DNA of 41,075 nucleotides from Clostridiales bacterium UBA1763. Lineage in GTDB: Bacteria > Bacillota > Clostridia > Oscillospirales > Oscillospiraceae. The notes under the pieces are model-generated. The model did no database searches. It saw only the letters and a program-made list of their open reading frames with translations, and was not told where the DNA came from. Each line of letters opens with the position of its first letter. The first letter of the stretch is position 1. Made by a program: the position numbers and the translations under genes. This document shows positions 23,108 through 30,179 of this stretch, piece by piece. The stretch is from positions 2,554 through 43,628 of the forward strand of contig DCHB01000039.1 in NCBI GenBank assembly GCA_002314685.1. The letters are read 5' to 3'.

Positions 23108-23677
23108 TCAGATGCCTCCGATAAAGCCTTTAATTCCGTGTGCCGCGTAAACCTCGAGAATTTTTGCAACCTCCTCGGGAGCCTCCTCAAGCCCGTTATC
23201 CAACCACTGCTTGAAAACGACGGTAATCGAGGACACAAGCAGAAGCTTAAGGTATTTGCGCTGAGTTTCGGAAAGCTCCTCTGCATAGCCGAAGTATTTC
23301 TGAAGGTAGGTGTCGGACTGGCTGGAGATAATGGCGTTGAGCGCCTCCATATCTCCGTTTTCGCCCGCAAAAATTCGGCATAGATCCTTGTTCTCGCGGC
23401 AGAGACGCATGGTTTCCGTTGCTGTCAGGGTTGAGGTGCCGAGCTCCTTCATGCGATTGCGCATGGATTCGTTAAGCTCCTCGCACAGGCTCCTTCTCAA
23501 ATCGTAGGGGTCGGAATAATGCGAATAGAAGGTGCCTCTGTTGATGTCTGCTCCGTTGCAGATTTCGGTTACGCTGATTTTTTCGATGGGTTTTCTCTCG
23601 AGAAGCTCAAAAAAGCTTTCTCTGATTGCCATTTTGGTGTACCGCACGCGGCGGTCCTCTTTTTTAATTTTTTCCAA
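23108..23677 (-). CDS. TetR/AcrR-family transcriptional regulator
   Basis: 189 residues. The start is TTG at 23677 with AAAGGAGG 7 nt before it. The helix-turn-helix (about 12-58) reads RYTKMAIRESFFELLERKPIEKISVTEICNGADINRGTFYSHYSDPYDLRRSL, close to the DhaS-type TetR group; the rest is helical with no recognised ligand. It diverges from the biotin ligase gene. A 6-3-6 palindrome overlaps its own -35 box, so autorepression is likely; the target genes are unknown. Confidence 0.88.
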   Translation of the reverse strand: MEKIKKEDRRVRYTKMAIRESFFELLERKPIEKISVTEICNGADINRGTFYSHYSDPYDLRRSLCEELNESMRNRMKELGTSTLTATETMRLCRENKDLCRIFAGENGDMEALNAIISSQSDTYLQKYFGYAEELSETQRKYLKLLLVSSITVVFKQWLDNGLEEAPEEVAKILEVYAAHGIKGFIGGI

Positions 23678-23705
23678 ATTAAAGCCTCCTTTGCTCCTTG
23701 ACTAA

Positions 23706-23743
23706 ATTATAATGTTATAAAATTAGAAAATCAACGCTTGATT
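23706..23743 (-). promoter_or_regulatory. tetR promoter with overlapping palindromic operator
   Basis: On the minus strand TTGATT (23729-23734) and TATAAT (23706-23711) are 17 bp apart. The -35 box is one arm of AATCAA-CGC-TTGATT (23729-23743), a perfect 6-bp palindrome fitting a dimeric regulator. Confidence 0.55.
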
Positions 23744-23773
23744 ATTAACATTCTAAAAACATTTATTTGTCTA

Positions 23774-23802
23774 TTGACAATATTTGCCCGAAAAGTAATA
23801 TA
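23774..23802 (+). promoter_or_regulatory. Promoter of the biotin ligase gene
   Basis: Perfect TTGACA (23774-23779) and AATATA (23797-23802) at 17 bp; an overlapping TATATA at 19 bp is also possible. Confidence 0.55.
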
Positions 23803-23846
23803 TAAATCATACACAATACACAATATTCAAAAGCAGGTGGATAAAA

Positions 23847-24590
23847 ATGGCTTCACTGCAGATAAAGCTTGAGTGCCTCAATACGGTTGACTCAACGAAT
23901 ACATACTTAAAAAAACAGGCGTTTTCGGGTGCACCCGAGGGCACGGCTGTTGTCGCGAATACGCAGACGGCGGGCAGGGGCAGAATGGGCAGAAGCTTTG
24001 CCTCGGCACCCGCGCTCGGCATATATATGTCACTGCTTCTGCGCCCCGACTGCACCGCCGACAGTGCGCAGAGTCTGACGGCGAATACCGCAGTCGCCGT
24101 GTGCCGTGCGATAGAGACGGTGTGCGGACTTACGCCCGATATTAAATGGATAAACGACATCTACCTAAACGGCAAAAAAATCTGCGGCATACTCTGCGAG
24201 AGTGCAGTCGGAGAAAACGGGCTCGACTTTGTCGTAATCGGCGTGGGGCTCAATGTAATTACGCGCACCGAGGATTTCCCGCCCGAGCTTCGTGAGACGG
24301 CGGGCTCGATATATTCCGAGACGGGTAAAATTGTTGAGCGCGGCGAGCTCATATCTGCTATTTTAGCCGAGCTTGATAAGATGTATTCACTGTGGAAAAC
24401 AGATAAGAGCGTGTATCTTGAGGAATACAAAAAGCACTGCAGTATGCTCGGCGGCTTCGTGACGGTAATGACTAAGGACGGCAAGCTTGAGGTATTCGCC
24501 GAGGACATCGCGCCCGATTTCGGCTTGAAGGTAAAAACCGCGCAGGGCACAAGGGTGCTGTATAGCGGCGAGGTTTCCGTAAGAGTATAA
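23847..24590 (+). CDS. birA: Biotin-[biotin-carboxyl-carrier] protein ligase
   Basis: 247 residues: the catalytic and C-terminal domains only, without the N-terminal helix-turn-helix of repressor-type BirA. It makes biotinyl-AMP and transfers biotin to a lysine of carrier proteins, here most obviously Lys1109 of pyruvate carboxylase. Motifs: STNTYLKKQ, TAGRGRMGRSF (biotin/AMP loop), DIKWINDIYLNGKKICGILCE and VVIGVGLNV. The SH3-like end runs from about 195. GCAGGTGG ribosome site. Confidence 0.93.
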   Translation: MASLQIKLECLNTVDSTNTYLKKQAFSGAPEGTAVVANTQTAGRGRMGRSFASAPALGIYMSLLLRPDCTADSAQSLTANTAVAVCRAIETVCGLTPDIKWINDIYLNGKKICGILCESAVGENGLDFVVIGVGLNVITRTEDFPPELRETAGSIYSETGKIVERGELISAILAELDKMYSLWKTDKSVYLEEYKKHCSMLGGFVTVMTKDGKLEVFAEDIAPDFGLKVKTAQGTRVLYSGEVSVRV

Positions 24591-24600
24591 AGAACAAAAA

Positions 24601-24649
24601 TCCCCCTTAACGCATACGATGAGTTGAGCGTCAAGGGGGAAGTTTTTTT
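24601..24649 (+). terminator. Terminator/attenuator after birA that contains the next gene's ribosome site
   Basis: CCCCCTTAACGC (24602-24613) pairs with GCGTCAAGGGGG (24628-24639) with one mismatch, then AAG and seven T. The 3' arm AAGGGGG is also the only good ribosome site for the transporter gene starting at 24648. Confidence 0.75.
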
Positions 24650-25388
24650 GAGCTTGTTACTTATTACTGCGGGCGGGATAGCCCTTTGCAGCTTCGTCGG
24701 AGCCGTAATCGGCTTCGCATTTGAAAACATACCGCCGCGCCTTGAGGATGCGTTGACGGGTGCCGCCGCGGGTATAATGCTGTGCGCGGCAATATTGGGG
24801 CTTGTTGTGCCGTCAACGGAGTTTTCACGCGGCAGCGGTCTGTGGCTTCCGTCAGTCGGCATACTGTGCGGCGCACTTTTTTTAACGCTTCTTAATAGGG
24901 CGGGACCTGTGCTGACGGGCGCAATCGGCATGAGAGACGGTGCGGGCAGTCAGCGGGCACTGCTGTTTGTCGCGGCAATCGCGATACACCATTTTCCCGA
25001 GGGCATCGCGGCGGGCGTCAGCTTCGGCACGGGCAATATAAGCGATGTCGTAACCGTGACGTCGGGCATAGCGTTTCAGAATGTGCCCGAGGCGATGATA
25101 ATAATACCGCCGCTTCTGAAATCGGGCACGGGCAAGCGCCGCGCGGCGTTTATAGCGTTTGTTAGCGGTGCGGTTGAGGTGGTCGGCGTGTTTGCGGGCG
25201 GCTTTGCCGTGAGCTTTTCGACGGCGATTTTGCCCTTCGCGCTTGCCTTTGCCGCGGGCACGATGCTGTATGTCATAGTTGACGATATGGTGCCGCAGAC
25301 GCACATCCGCGGAAGCGGCAGGCTTTCGACATACGCAACACTTTTCGGCTTTTGCGCAATGCTGATTGTGGATTACCTTGTGGGATGA
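24648..25388 (+). CDS. ZIP-family metal transporter
   Basis: 246 residues with about eight hydrophobic segments. The start is taken as TTG at 24648, 8 nt after AAGGGGGA; a TTG at 24624 in the same frame lacks a ribosome site. ZIP signatures: the metal-site helix IAIHHFPEGIAAGVSFG and the paired helix FQNVPEAMIIIPPLL. By family it imports divalent metal such as zinc or iron. It has no separate promoter that I can see and is probably expressed by read-through past the birA terminator. Confidence 0.85.
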   Translation: MSLLLITAGGIALCSFVGAVIGFAFENIPPRLEDALTGAAAGIMLCAAILGLVVPSTEFSRGSGLWLPSVGILCGALFLTLLNRAGPVLTGAIGMRDGAGSQRALLFVAAIAIHHFPEGIAAGVSFGTGNISDVVTVTSGIAFQNVPEAMIIIPPLLKSGTGKRRAAFIAFVSGAVEVVGVFAGGFAVSFSTAILPFALAFAAGTMLYVIVDDMVPQTHIRGSGRLSTYATLFGFCAMLIVDYLVG

Positions 25389-25418
25389 AAAAGCAGGCTG
25401 TTTTCAGCCTGCTTTTTT
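25388..25418 (+). terminator. Terminator of the ZIP gene
   Basis: AAAAAGCAGGCTG/CAGCCTGCTTTTTT with a TTTT loop, overlapping the stop codon. Confidence 0.88.
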
Positions 25419-25542
25419 AGTGATGAGTGATGAGTGATGAGTGATGAGTGATGAGTGATGAGTGATGAGCGATGAGTGATGAGTGATGAGTGAACGGGCT
25501 CATTGCGCTTCGCTCCATTCACCCCTACGGGTGCAGACTAAG
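25419..25542. repeat. Heptad array and ~35-bp module of composite repeat copy 4
   Basis: About ten near-perfect direct copies of GTGATGA (25422-25493; one carries GCGATGA), then the module GGGCTCATTGCGCTTCGCTC...CCCCTACGG. The longest heptad run in the window. Confidence 0.85.
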
Positions 25543-25679
25543 ATATATAATTCTTCAACATTGCACTGCAACAGCCTGTAAAGATGTGCGTGGCTAAAGG
25601 GTATAGAAAACCGCCGCAGGTGCATCGGGGTGGGACCGGATAACAACTTTGCGGCGGAAATAGTGCGCTGTGCAAGGTT

Positions 25680-25756
25680 CCAAGGGGCGGCTAAGCCCCT
25701 TGGTCGCGTTTCTTTTGCAACTTTTCTTTGGCGAACACAAAGAAAAGTCGAAGAAA
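25680..25756. repeat. Pair of hairpin-forming inverted repeats
   Basis: CCAAGGGGC/GCCCCTTGG (25680-25703) is followed by TTTCTT...ACTTTTCTTTG/CAAAGAAAAGT...AAGAAA (25709-25756). No reading frame spans them. They sit inside the composite repeat region, and 25543-25679 carries nothing I recognise. Confidence 0.65.
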
Positions 25757-25786
25757 TTAGAGATGCACTATATACAGCAAACCAAC

Positions 25787-26005
25787 TCTTCACTCATCAC
25801 TCTTAGTTCTTCACTCATAAGGCGGGCTCATTTCGCTATCGCTCCATTCACCCCTACGGCAATCATTTTAGTCTGTACCCGTAGGGGGGAATGAAATGAC
25901 CCCGTTTTCAATCTCGGTTAGAAGCTTCATCTAATCTTTTTTGCAGGTGCCCGACCGGAGACATTGTGCTAAAGTGAAGATTTACCCTAACAAATCAGTG
26001 CAGTG
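25787..26005. repeat. Composite intergenic repeat copy 4, distal part
   Basis: Complementary heptads (25787-25818). The ~35-bp module (25823-25859) faces its inverted partner (25878-25903), giving a hairpin-capable pair. The large module follows in minus orientation (about 25905-26005), ending at the stop of the minus-strand gene at 26015. Confidence 0.8.
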
Positions 26006-26014
26006 ATGAGTTTT

Positions 26015-26638
26015 TTACTTTATCTTTGCTTCGAGATTTGCGATGAGCTCGTTTTCAAGCTTTGAGATGCCCTCGATTGCAATTTCGGGCTCGCGGCGTG
26101 TGGTGCGGGCATAGACCTCTTCAATCATCTTGGTCGAATAGTCGGCAAGCTGAAGTCTCGCAAGCTCCATTGCGTTCTTCGCGGAAAATACTGCCGCGGA
26201 GCAAAGATGCGCCGTGCAGGGGCATACCTTGTCGGCTATGGAGTTAATAAGCTCAACGAGTGAAATCGCGGTGTAGAGGATTTCGTCTAAAATCATGCAC
26301 GCGGTGCGGTAGCCCGCCTCGATTTCATTTTCGGGAGCTTTCTCTCTCAGACGCTTTTCAAGCGGCAGTCTTGCCTTGCTTTCCTCGTCGAGAAGATGGA
26401 CAAAATATGCGCGGAGCTTTTCGAGGTCAGCCTCCGCCTTCTGCATTGCCGCATCCTCGGAGGCGGTCTTTCTGACTGCTCTGAGTGCAAGTGCGGCTGA
26501 CTCTGCCGCGGTTGATGCGGCAACATTGCCGAGACCGAGCTTTGCGGCGGGGTCTGCGATAGCTTCGGTGTAGTGCTTGACGGTCTTATCCGCGAAGCAG
26601 TCTATCTTGATGTCGGAAATATTTACTGTCTGTGCCAT
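26015..26638 (-). CDS. Cyclodeaminase/cyclohydrolase (FTCD_C)-like protein
   Basis: 207 residues, all-helical by composition, the length of the stand-alone cyclodeaminase/methenyl-THF cyclohydrolase (FchA) group. Similar features: an early FADKTVKHYTEAIADPAAKLGLGNVAASTAAESAALAL, in the place of the family's glycine-rich substrate loop, and a late ELINSIADKV...SAAVFSAKNAMELARLQL helix pair. The family's PGGGS-like loop is degenerate, so activity is uncertain. By family it would act on a folate one-carbon unit. AAAGGAT ribosome site. Divergent from the NTPase gene. Confidence 0.55.
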   Translation of the reverse strand: MAQTVNISDIKIDCFADKTVKHYTEAIADPAAKLGLGNVAASTAAESAALALRAVRKTASEDAAMQKAEADLEKLRAYFVHLLDEESKARLPLEKRLREKAPENEIEAGYRTACMILDEILYTAISLVELINSIADKVCPCTAHLCSAAVFSAKNAMELARLQLADYSTKMIEEVYARTTRREPEIAIEGISKLENELIANLEAKIK

Positions 26639-26664
26639 AGTATTACTATCCTTTCTGTGTCAAA

Positions 26665-26693
26665 TTGACAAGTTGAAGGCTTGCCTGTATAAT
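26665..26693 (+). promoter_or_regulatory. Consensus promoter of the NTPase gene
   Basis: TTGACA (26665-26670), exactly 17 bp, TATAAT (26688-26693): a full sigma-A consensus, with a leader of about 60 nt to the ATG at 26760. Confidence 0.85.
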
Positions 26694-26759
26694 TTGTTGT
26701 GTTTATTTTATAACATTTCAGGCGTATTATCAAGGGCATTTACGACAGGAGCAAAAAAT

Positions 26760-27263
26760 ATGAAAATTCTTTTTTGCGGAGACATAAACTCGGGCAAAAG
26801 CACGGCGATTGAAAGGCTCATTGTGGATTTGAATACACCCGTTTTCGGCTATATTACCGTGCGCGTGGGCGATACCGTGTATCTGTATAATGCGGCGGAC
26901 AAGCCCGCAGCTTTAAGCGATGCCGCGGTGATAATAAAAGCGCACGGAGATAGGTACGAGCGCTTTCCCGAGGTGCTCGAAAAGCTCGGCACGCAGTATC
27001 TCCGCGATATTCCCGAGGGCAGTACGGTCATCCTTGATGAGATAGGCACGCTCGAAAATGCCTGCCCCGAATTTCAGAGGGCGGTCATGCGTATTCTGTC
27101 GGGCAATTACACGGTGCTTGCGGGCGTCAAGGCGCAGAACACCGCATTTTTGCGGCAGGTGCGGAAGCATCCCGACTGCGAGCTTTTCATAATCACGCCC
27201 GCAAACCGCGACGCGGTGTATGAGCAGGCAAGGAATTTCCTGTTGACGGGAGCCTGCGAATAA
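26760..27263 (+). CDS. P-loop nucleoside-triphosphatase, THEP1/NTPase_1-like
   Basis: 167 residues from the ATG at 26760 (CAGGAGC site); the open frame extends upstream through the promoter and is not coding there. Walker A is FCGDINSGKSTAIERL and Walker B is TVILDEIGTLENACPEF, followed by an arginine-containing helix and a strand VLAGVKAQN, as in small THEP1-type NTPases. The role is unclear; members hydrolyse NTPs with no settled pathway. The next gene has its own promoter starting inside this gene's end. Confidence 0.7.
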   Translation: MKILFCGDINSGKSTAIERLIVDLNTPVFGYITVRVGDTVYLYNAADKPAALSDAAVIIKAHGDRYERFPEVLEKLGTQYLRDIPEGSTVILDEIGTLENACPEFQRAVMRILSGNYTVLAGVKAQNTAFLRQVRKHPDCELFIITPANRDAVYEQARNFLLTGACE

Positions 27264-27286
27264 AGTACAATGATAAGACACTTATC
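27243..27286 (+). promoter_or_regulatory. Promoter and palindrome before the fibronectin-III gene
   Basis: TTGACG (27243-27248), 17 bp, TACAAT (27266-27271), immediately followed by GATAAG-ACA-CTTATC (27272-27286), a perfect 6-3-6 palindrome lying over the predicted transcription start. Confidence 0.55.
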
Positions 27287-27302
27287 TGAAAGGTGGATTA
27301 AC

Positions 27303-28856
27303 ATGAAAAAAAGACTTATATCAATATTTCTTGTCATAATCATGGTCGTGACGCTCGTCCCCGTGAGCGTATTTGCCGACTCTGCAATCTCCCTTGCAAG
27401 ACCGACAATATCCTCAATCGCGGGCTCATCATCGGGCATAACGATTAAATGGTCATCCGTCAGCGGCGCGGCAAGCTACAACATTAAGCGCAAAACCGCA
27501 GACGGCTCATACGAGGACCTCGTTACCGTGTCCAAGACCTCCTACACCGACACCGACGTGTCCCACGGTGAGAAATACACCTACAAGGTCTGCGCGGTAA
27601 GGGGCAGCATCAAGGGACTGTACTCCTCCGCAAAGTCTCTGACCTACACCTCCTTCATAGCTCCCGTGCTCAACAGCGCGACCTATTCGGGCACAAGCGT
27701 GACGCTCAAATGGAGCAAGGTCGCGGGTGCCGACGGCTATAAGATTTATCAGAAGAGAGGAAGCGGAAGCTACACGCTCGTAAAAACCGTTTCCAACAAT
27801 CTGCTCAACAGCACTACACTGAAGGACCGCGATATCGGCATCGCCTATACATATAAAATAAAGGCATACGCCGATGACGGCACAGCGAGCGTATATTCCA
27901 ACACCAAGACGCTCACGCTCAAGCTCTCCGCACCGAAGATTACCAAGACTGCATCGGCAACCGCAAGCTCCATTACAATCGGCTGGAGCAAGGTTGACGG
28001 CGCAGACGGCTACTATGTATATAAGAAGCTGAGCGACGGTACATGGAAGAAGATTGCAACAGTAAAGGGCGAGAGCACCGTAAGCTACAAGGCAAGCTCA
28101 CTGTCCGCGGGCAAGTACTCCTACGCCGTAAAGGCTTACTGCGTAACAAGCAGTAAGACCTATATAAGCTCCTACTCCGCCGCAATCGCGGTCAGAACTC
28201 TCGGCAGTATCTCCAACATAATCGTTGCCCCCGTATCTGGACAGGATGCCCTCAAGGTCACATGGAGCAAGGTCACGGGCGCGACGGGCTACGAGCTTTA
28301 TTACAAGCGCGGCGATAACGGCGTATGGCTCAAGGCAAAGACGACCTCCTCAACGAGCTACACCATGGATGTTAAGCACGGTGTTCACTACTACTTCAAG
28401 GTGCGCGCCATATATGAGTCCTCAAGTGCAGTGACCAACGGCGCATACAAGCAGTACTCAGGCTTCAAAATGATTTACCACACTCCCGATTTTGATGTAA
28501 CTCTCGCCGCCCTCGACGGACAGTCGGCGGAAATTCTCGCTGTTTACATCAAGAACAACGGCGACGAGAAGATGAGAATTTACTCGAGCGATGCTAAGGT
28601 TGTTGACGGCTCCGATAGCAAGAAGCTCAGCATAGTCAAGGTCAGTATTGATAATATGAGCGCCAAAAAGGCGAGCTATACCGATGTCGCGGCGGGCGAG
28701 GAAAATCTCGTCAGCTTCGTTGCCGACGACTCCACCGCGCTGACCTTCAACAACGCAAGCTCCAAGCTCGTATTCACCTTCTCTTACGACTCGGTTATCT
28801 ACACCGCAACCGTCACCAAGGACGGAAGCAGCTTCGCATTTAAGGAATACGAATAA
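27303..28856 (+). CDS. Secreted protein with four fibronectin type III-like repeats
   Basis: 517 residues from the ATG at 27303 (AAAGGTGG site). The signal peptide MKKRLISIFLVIIMVVTLVP ends near VFA-DS (about residue 25). Four FN3-like repeats of about 85-95 residues follow. Each carries a KWSxVxGAxxY strand, a Y(K/Y)K strand and a Y-x-YKV/I-x-A end; repeats start near residues 28, 120, 205 and 298. A final domain of about 115 residues (from about 398) has no match I know. No sortase motif or membrane anchor is seen, so it is probably released or held by other surface contacts. Lys/Ser/Tyr-rich composition. Confidence 0.88.
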   Translation: MKKRLISIFLVIIMVVTLVPVSVFADSAISLARPTISSIAGSSSGITIKWSSVSGAASYNIKRKTADGSYEDLVTVSKTSYTDTDVSHGEKYTYKVCAVRGSIKGLYSSAKSLTYTSFIAPVLNSATYSGTSVTLKWSKVAGADGYKIYQKRGSGSYTLVKTVSNNLLNSTTLKDRDIGIAYTYKIKAYADDGTASVYSNTKTLTLKLSAPKITKTASATASSITIGWSKVDGADGYYVYKKLSDGTWKKIATVKGESTVSYKASSLSAGKYSYAVKAYCVTSSKTYISSYSAAIAVRTLGSISNIIVAPVSGQDALKVTWSKVTGATGYELYYKRGDNGVWLKAKTTSSTSYTMDVKHGVHYYFKVRAIYESSSAVTNGAYKQYSGFKMIYHTPDFDVTLAALDGQSAEILAVYIKNNGDEKMRIYSSDAKVVDGSDSKKLSIVKVSIDNMSAKKASYTDVAAGEENLVSFVADDSTALTFNNASSKLVFTFSYDSVIYTATVTKDGSSFAFKEYE

Positions 28857-28860
28857 TTCG

Positions 28861-28893
28861 AAAAGTCCGCAGGAAAACTTCCTGCGGACTTTT
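28861..28893 (+). terminator. Terminator of the fibronectin-III gene
   Basis: AAAAGTCCGCAGGAA/TTCCTGCGGACTTTT hairpin, 4 nt after the stop. Confidence 0.9.
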
Positions 28894-28932
28894 CAGCTTG
28901 TCAAAAAAGTCCGAGGGACTTTATAGCTCCGC

Positions 28933-28961
28933 TTGCAAAACTCGCGGGTTGCTGATACAAT
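28933..28961 (+). promoter_or_regulatory. Promoter of the LysR gene
   Basis: TTGCAA (28933-28938), 17 bp, TACAAT (28956-28961), about 30 nt before the GGGAGG site. Confidence 0.6.
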
Positions 28962-28996
28962 TACGGCAGAAAAAGCGTGAGGGAGGTGCCCGAGAT

Positions 28997-29917
28997 ATGA
29001 AAATTGAACAGCTCAGACAGCTTTTGCTGATTGTCGAGAAGGGCAGTATGAACGAGGCGGCGAAGGATTTGTTCATCGCGAGGTCATCGCTGTCCGCCGC
29101 AATGAAAAATCTCGAGGCGGAGCTCGGCGAGCAGATATTCAGCCGCCACTCAACGGGCGTTATTCTGACACCCTTCGGCTCGAATGTATATCACATGGCG
29201 AAGGAAATCTGCGACAGAATAGATTACCTCAAGAGCGTATCGAGCGAGCAGGGCCCGACAAAGCTTCACATAGCGAGTATGTATTGCTCAATGGCAAACG
29301 CCGCCGTCGCGGAATTTCTCAACAAGCACTACAACGACAAGGAGCACTACAATGTTGCGATTGAGGAGACGGCACTGAGCACAGTTTTGCAGTCCGTAAC
29401 AGAGGGCTTGTGTGAGATCGGCGTAATAACGCTGTTTTCGGAAAATCAGACAGTAACGCTGAGAAAGCTCGAGGCGGAGCGAATTGAGTTCCACGAGGTC
29501 GCGCAAAGACAGCTCGGCGCAATAGTCGGCCCGAAAAACCCCTTGTTCTCGCAGGGACTTGACTATGTCGATATCGAGGACTTGTGGATGTACCCGCATC
29601 TTGAAAATTACGCAACGCCGACAGACCATTCGTGGGAGCACCGCTTCTCGCCCTCAAACGGATATTGGTCAAACTACCTCGTCAGCGACCTCGCTCTTGC
29701 GCTTCGCATAGTCTCAGACACCGATGCGGTCATGATTGACGCCTTTGACAAGGACATCTACCTCGACCTGTACGCAAAAAACGACTACAAATTTATCCCA
29801 ATACGCGATTATCCCAAGTGCAGAACGGGTTGGATAAAGAAAAAGAACGTCGCGTTGTCGCCTATTGCGGAAGCATATATCGAAATTTTTTCGGAAATTG
29901 CTAAGTCTGCAATTTAA
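28997..29917 (+). CDS. LysR-family transcriptional regulator
   Basis: 306 residues from the ATG at 28997; codons further upstream lie before the GGGAGG site. The N-terminal winged helix-turn-helix (about 1-60) has the LysR pattern MKIEQLRQLLLIVEKGSMNEAAKDLFIARSSLSAAMKNLEAELGEQIF. The rest is the two-lobed effector domain (about 90-300). It is closed by a terminator and followed by a three-gene PLP-enzyme/transporter operon on the same strand, which it probably controls. The effector is unknown. Confidence 0.9.
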   Translation: MKIEQLRQLLLIVEKGSMNEAAKDLFIARSSLSAAMKNLEAELGEQIFSRHSTGVILTPFGSNVYHMAKEICDRIDYLKSVSSEQGPTKLHIASMYCSMANAAVAEFLNKHYNDKEHYNVAIEETALSTVLQSVTEGLCEIGVITLFSENQTVTLRKLEAERIEFHEVAQRQLGAIVGPKNPLFSQGLDYVDIEDLWMYPHLENYATPTDHSWEHRFSPSNGYWSNYLVSDLALALRIVSDTDAVMIDAFDKDIYLDLYAKNDYKFIPIRDYPKCRTGWIKKKNVALSPIAEAYIEIFSEIAKSAI

Positions 29918-29923
29918 CAAAGT

Positions 29924-29953
29924 AAAGCGCCCAAGCTGTTTTTGGGCGCTTTT
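29924..29953 (+). terminator. Terminator of the LysR gene
   Basis: AAAGCGCCCAA/TTGGGCGCTTT with a short loop and TTTT. Confidence 0.85.
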
Positions 29954-30007
29954 ACTATATTTTGCCCCTTTTGCTTGTGAAAAACAACTAAAAAAAGTCA
30001 AATTATC

Positions 30008-30061
30008 TGCCGCAAGGCGTTCGAAAATACCGATGTCGGATTTTCCGAACACCTTGCGGCA
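30008..30061 (+). promoter_or_regulatory. Long interrupted inverted repeat upstream of the 30180 operon
   Basis: TGCCGCAAGG/CCTTGCGGCA at the base, then GTTCG/CGAAC, AAAAT/ATTTT and CCGA/TCGG, interrupted by single mismatches or bulges. The plus side is followed by seven A, not T, so it is not a plus-strand terminator. Function unknown; perhaps a DNA or RNA control site. Confidence 0.6.
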
Positions 30062-30123
30062 AAAAAATGGATAACAAAAGTTGCATAAAATGTGCTAATC
30101 TGTTCACATCAAGTTTACAAAGT

Positions 30124-30152
30124 ACATTTGTCCGTACACCGAGGACAAATGT
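30124..30152 (+). promoter_or_regulatory. Perfect 10-bp inverted repeat in the leader of the 30180 operon
   Basis: ACATTTGTCC (30124-30133) and GGACAAATGT (30143-30152) with a 9-nt spacer, 27 nt upstream of the start codon. It could be a regulator site or an RNA hairpin close to the ribosome site GAAAGGGG. Confidence 0.6.
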
Positions 30153-30179
30153 CCCGCGTGACGAAAGGGGCTAATTAAA

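Noticed and set aside
25419..25500. Possible CRISPR array
   Set aside because: The 7-bp units are contiguous without spacers, and no cas gene is present.
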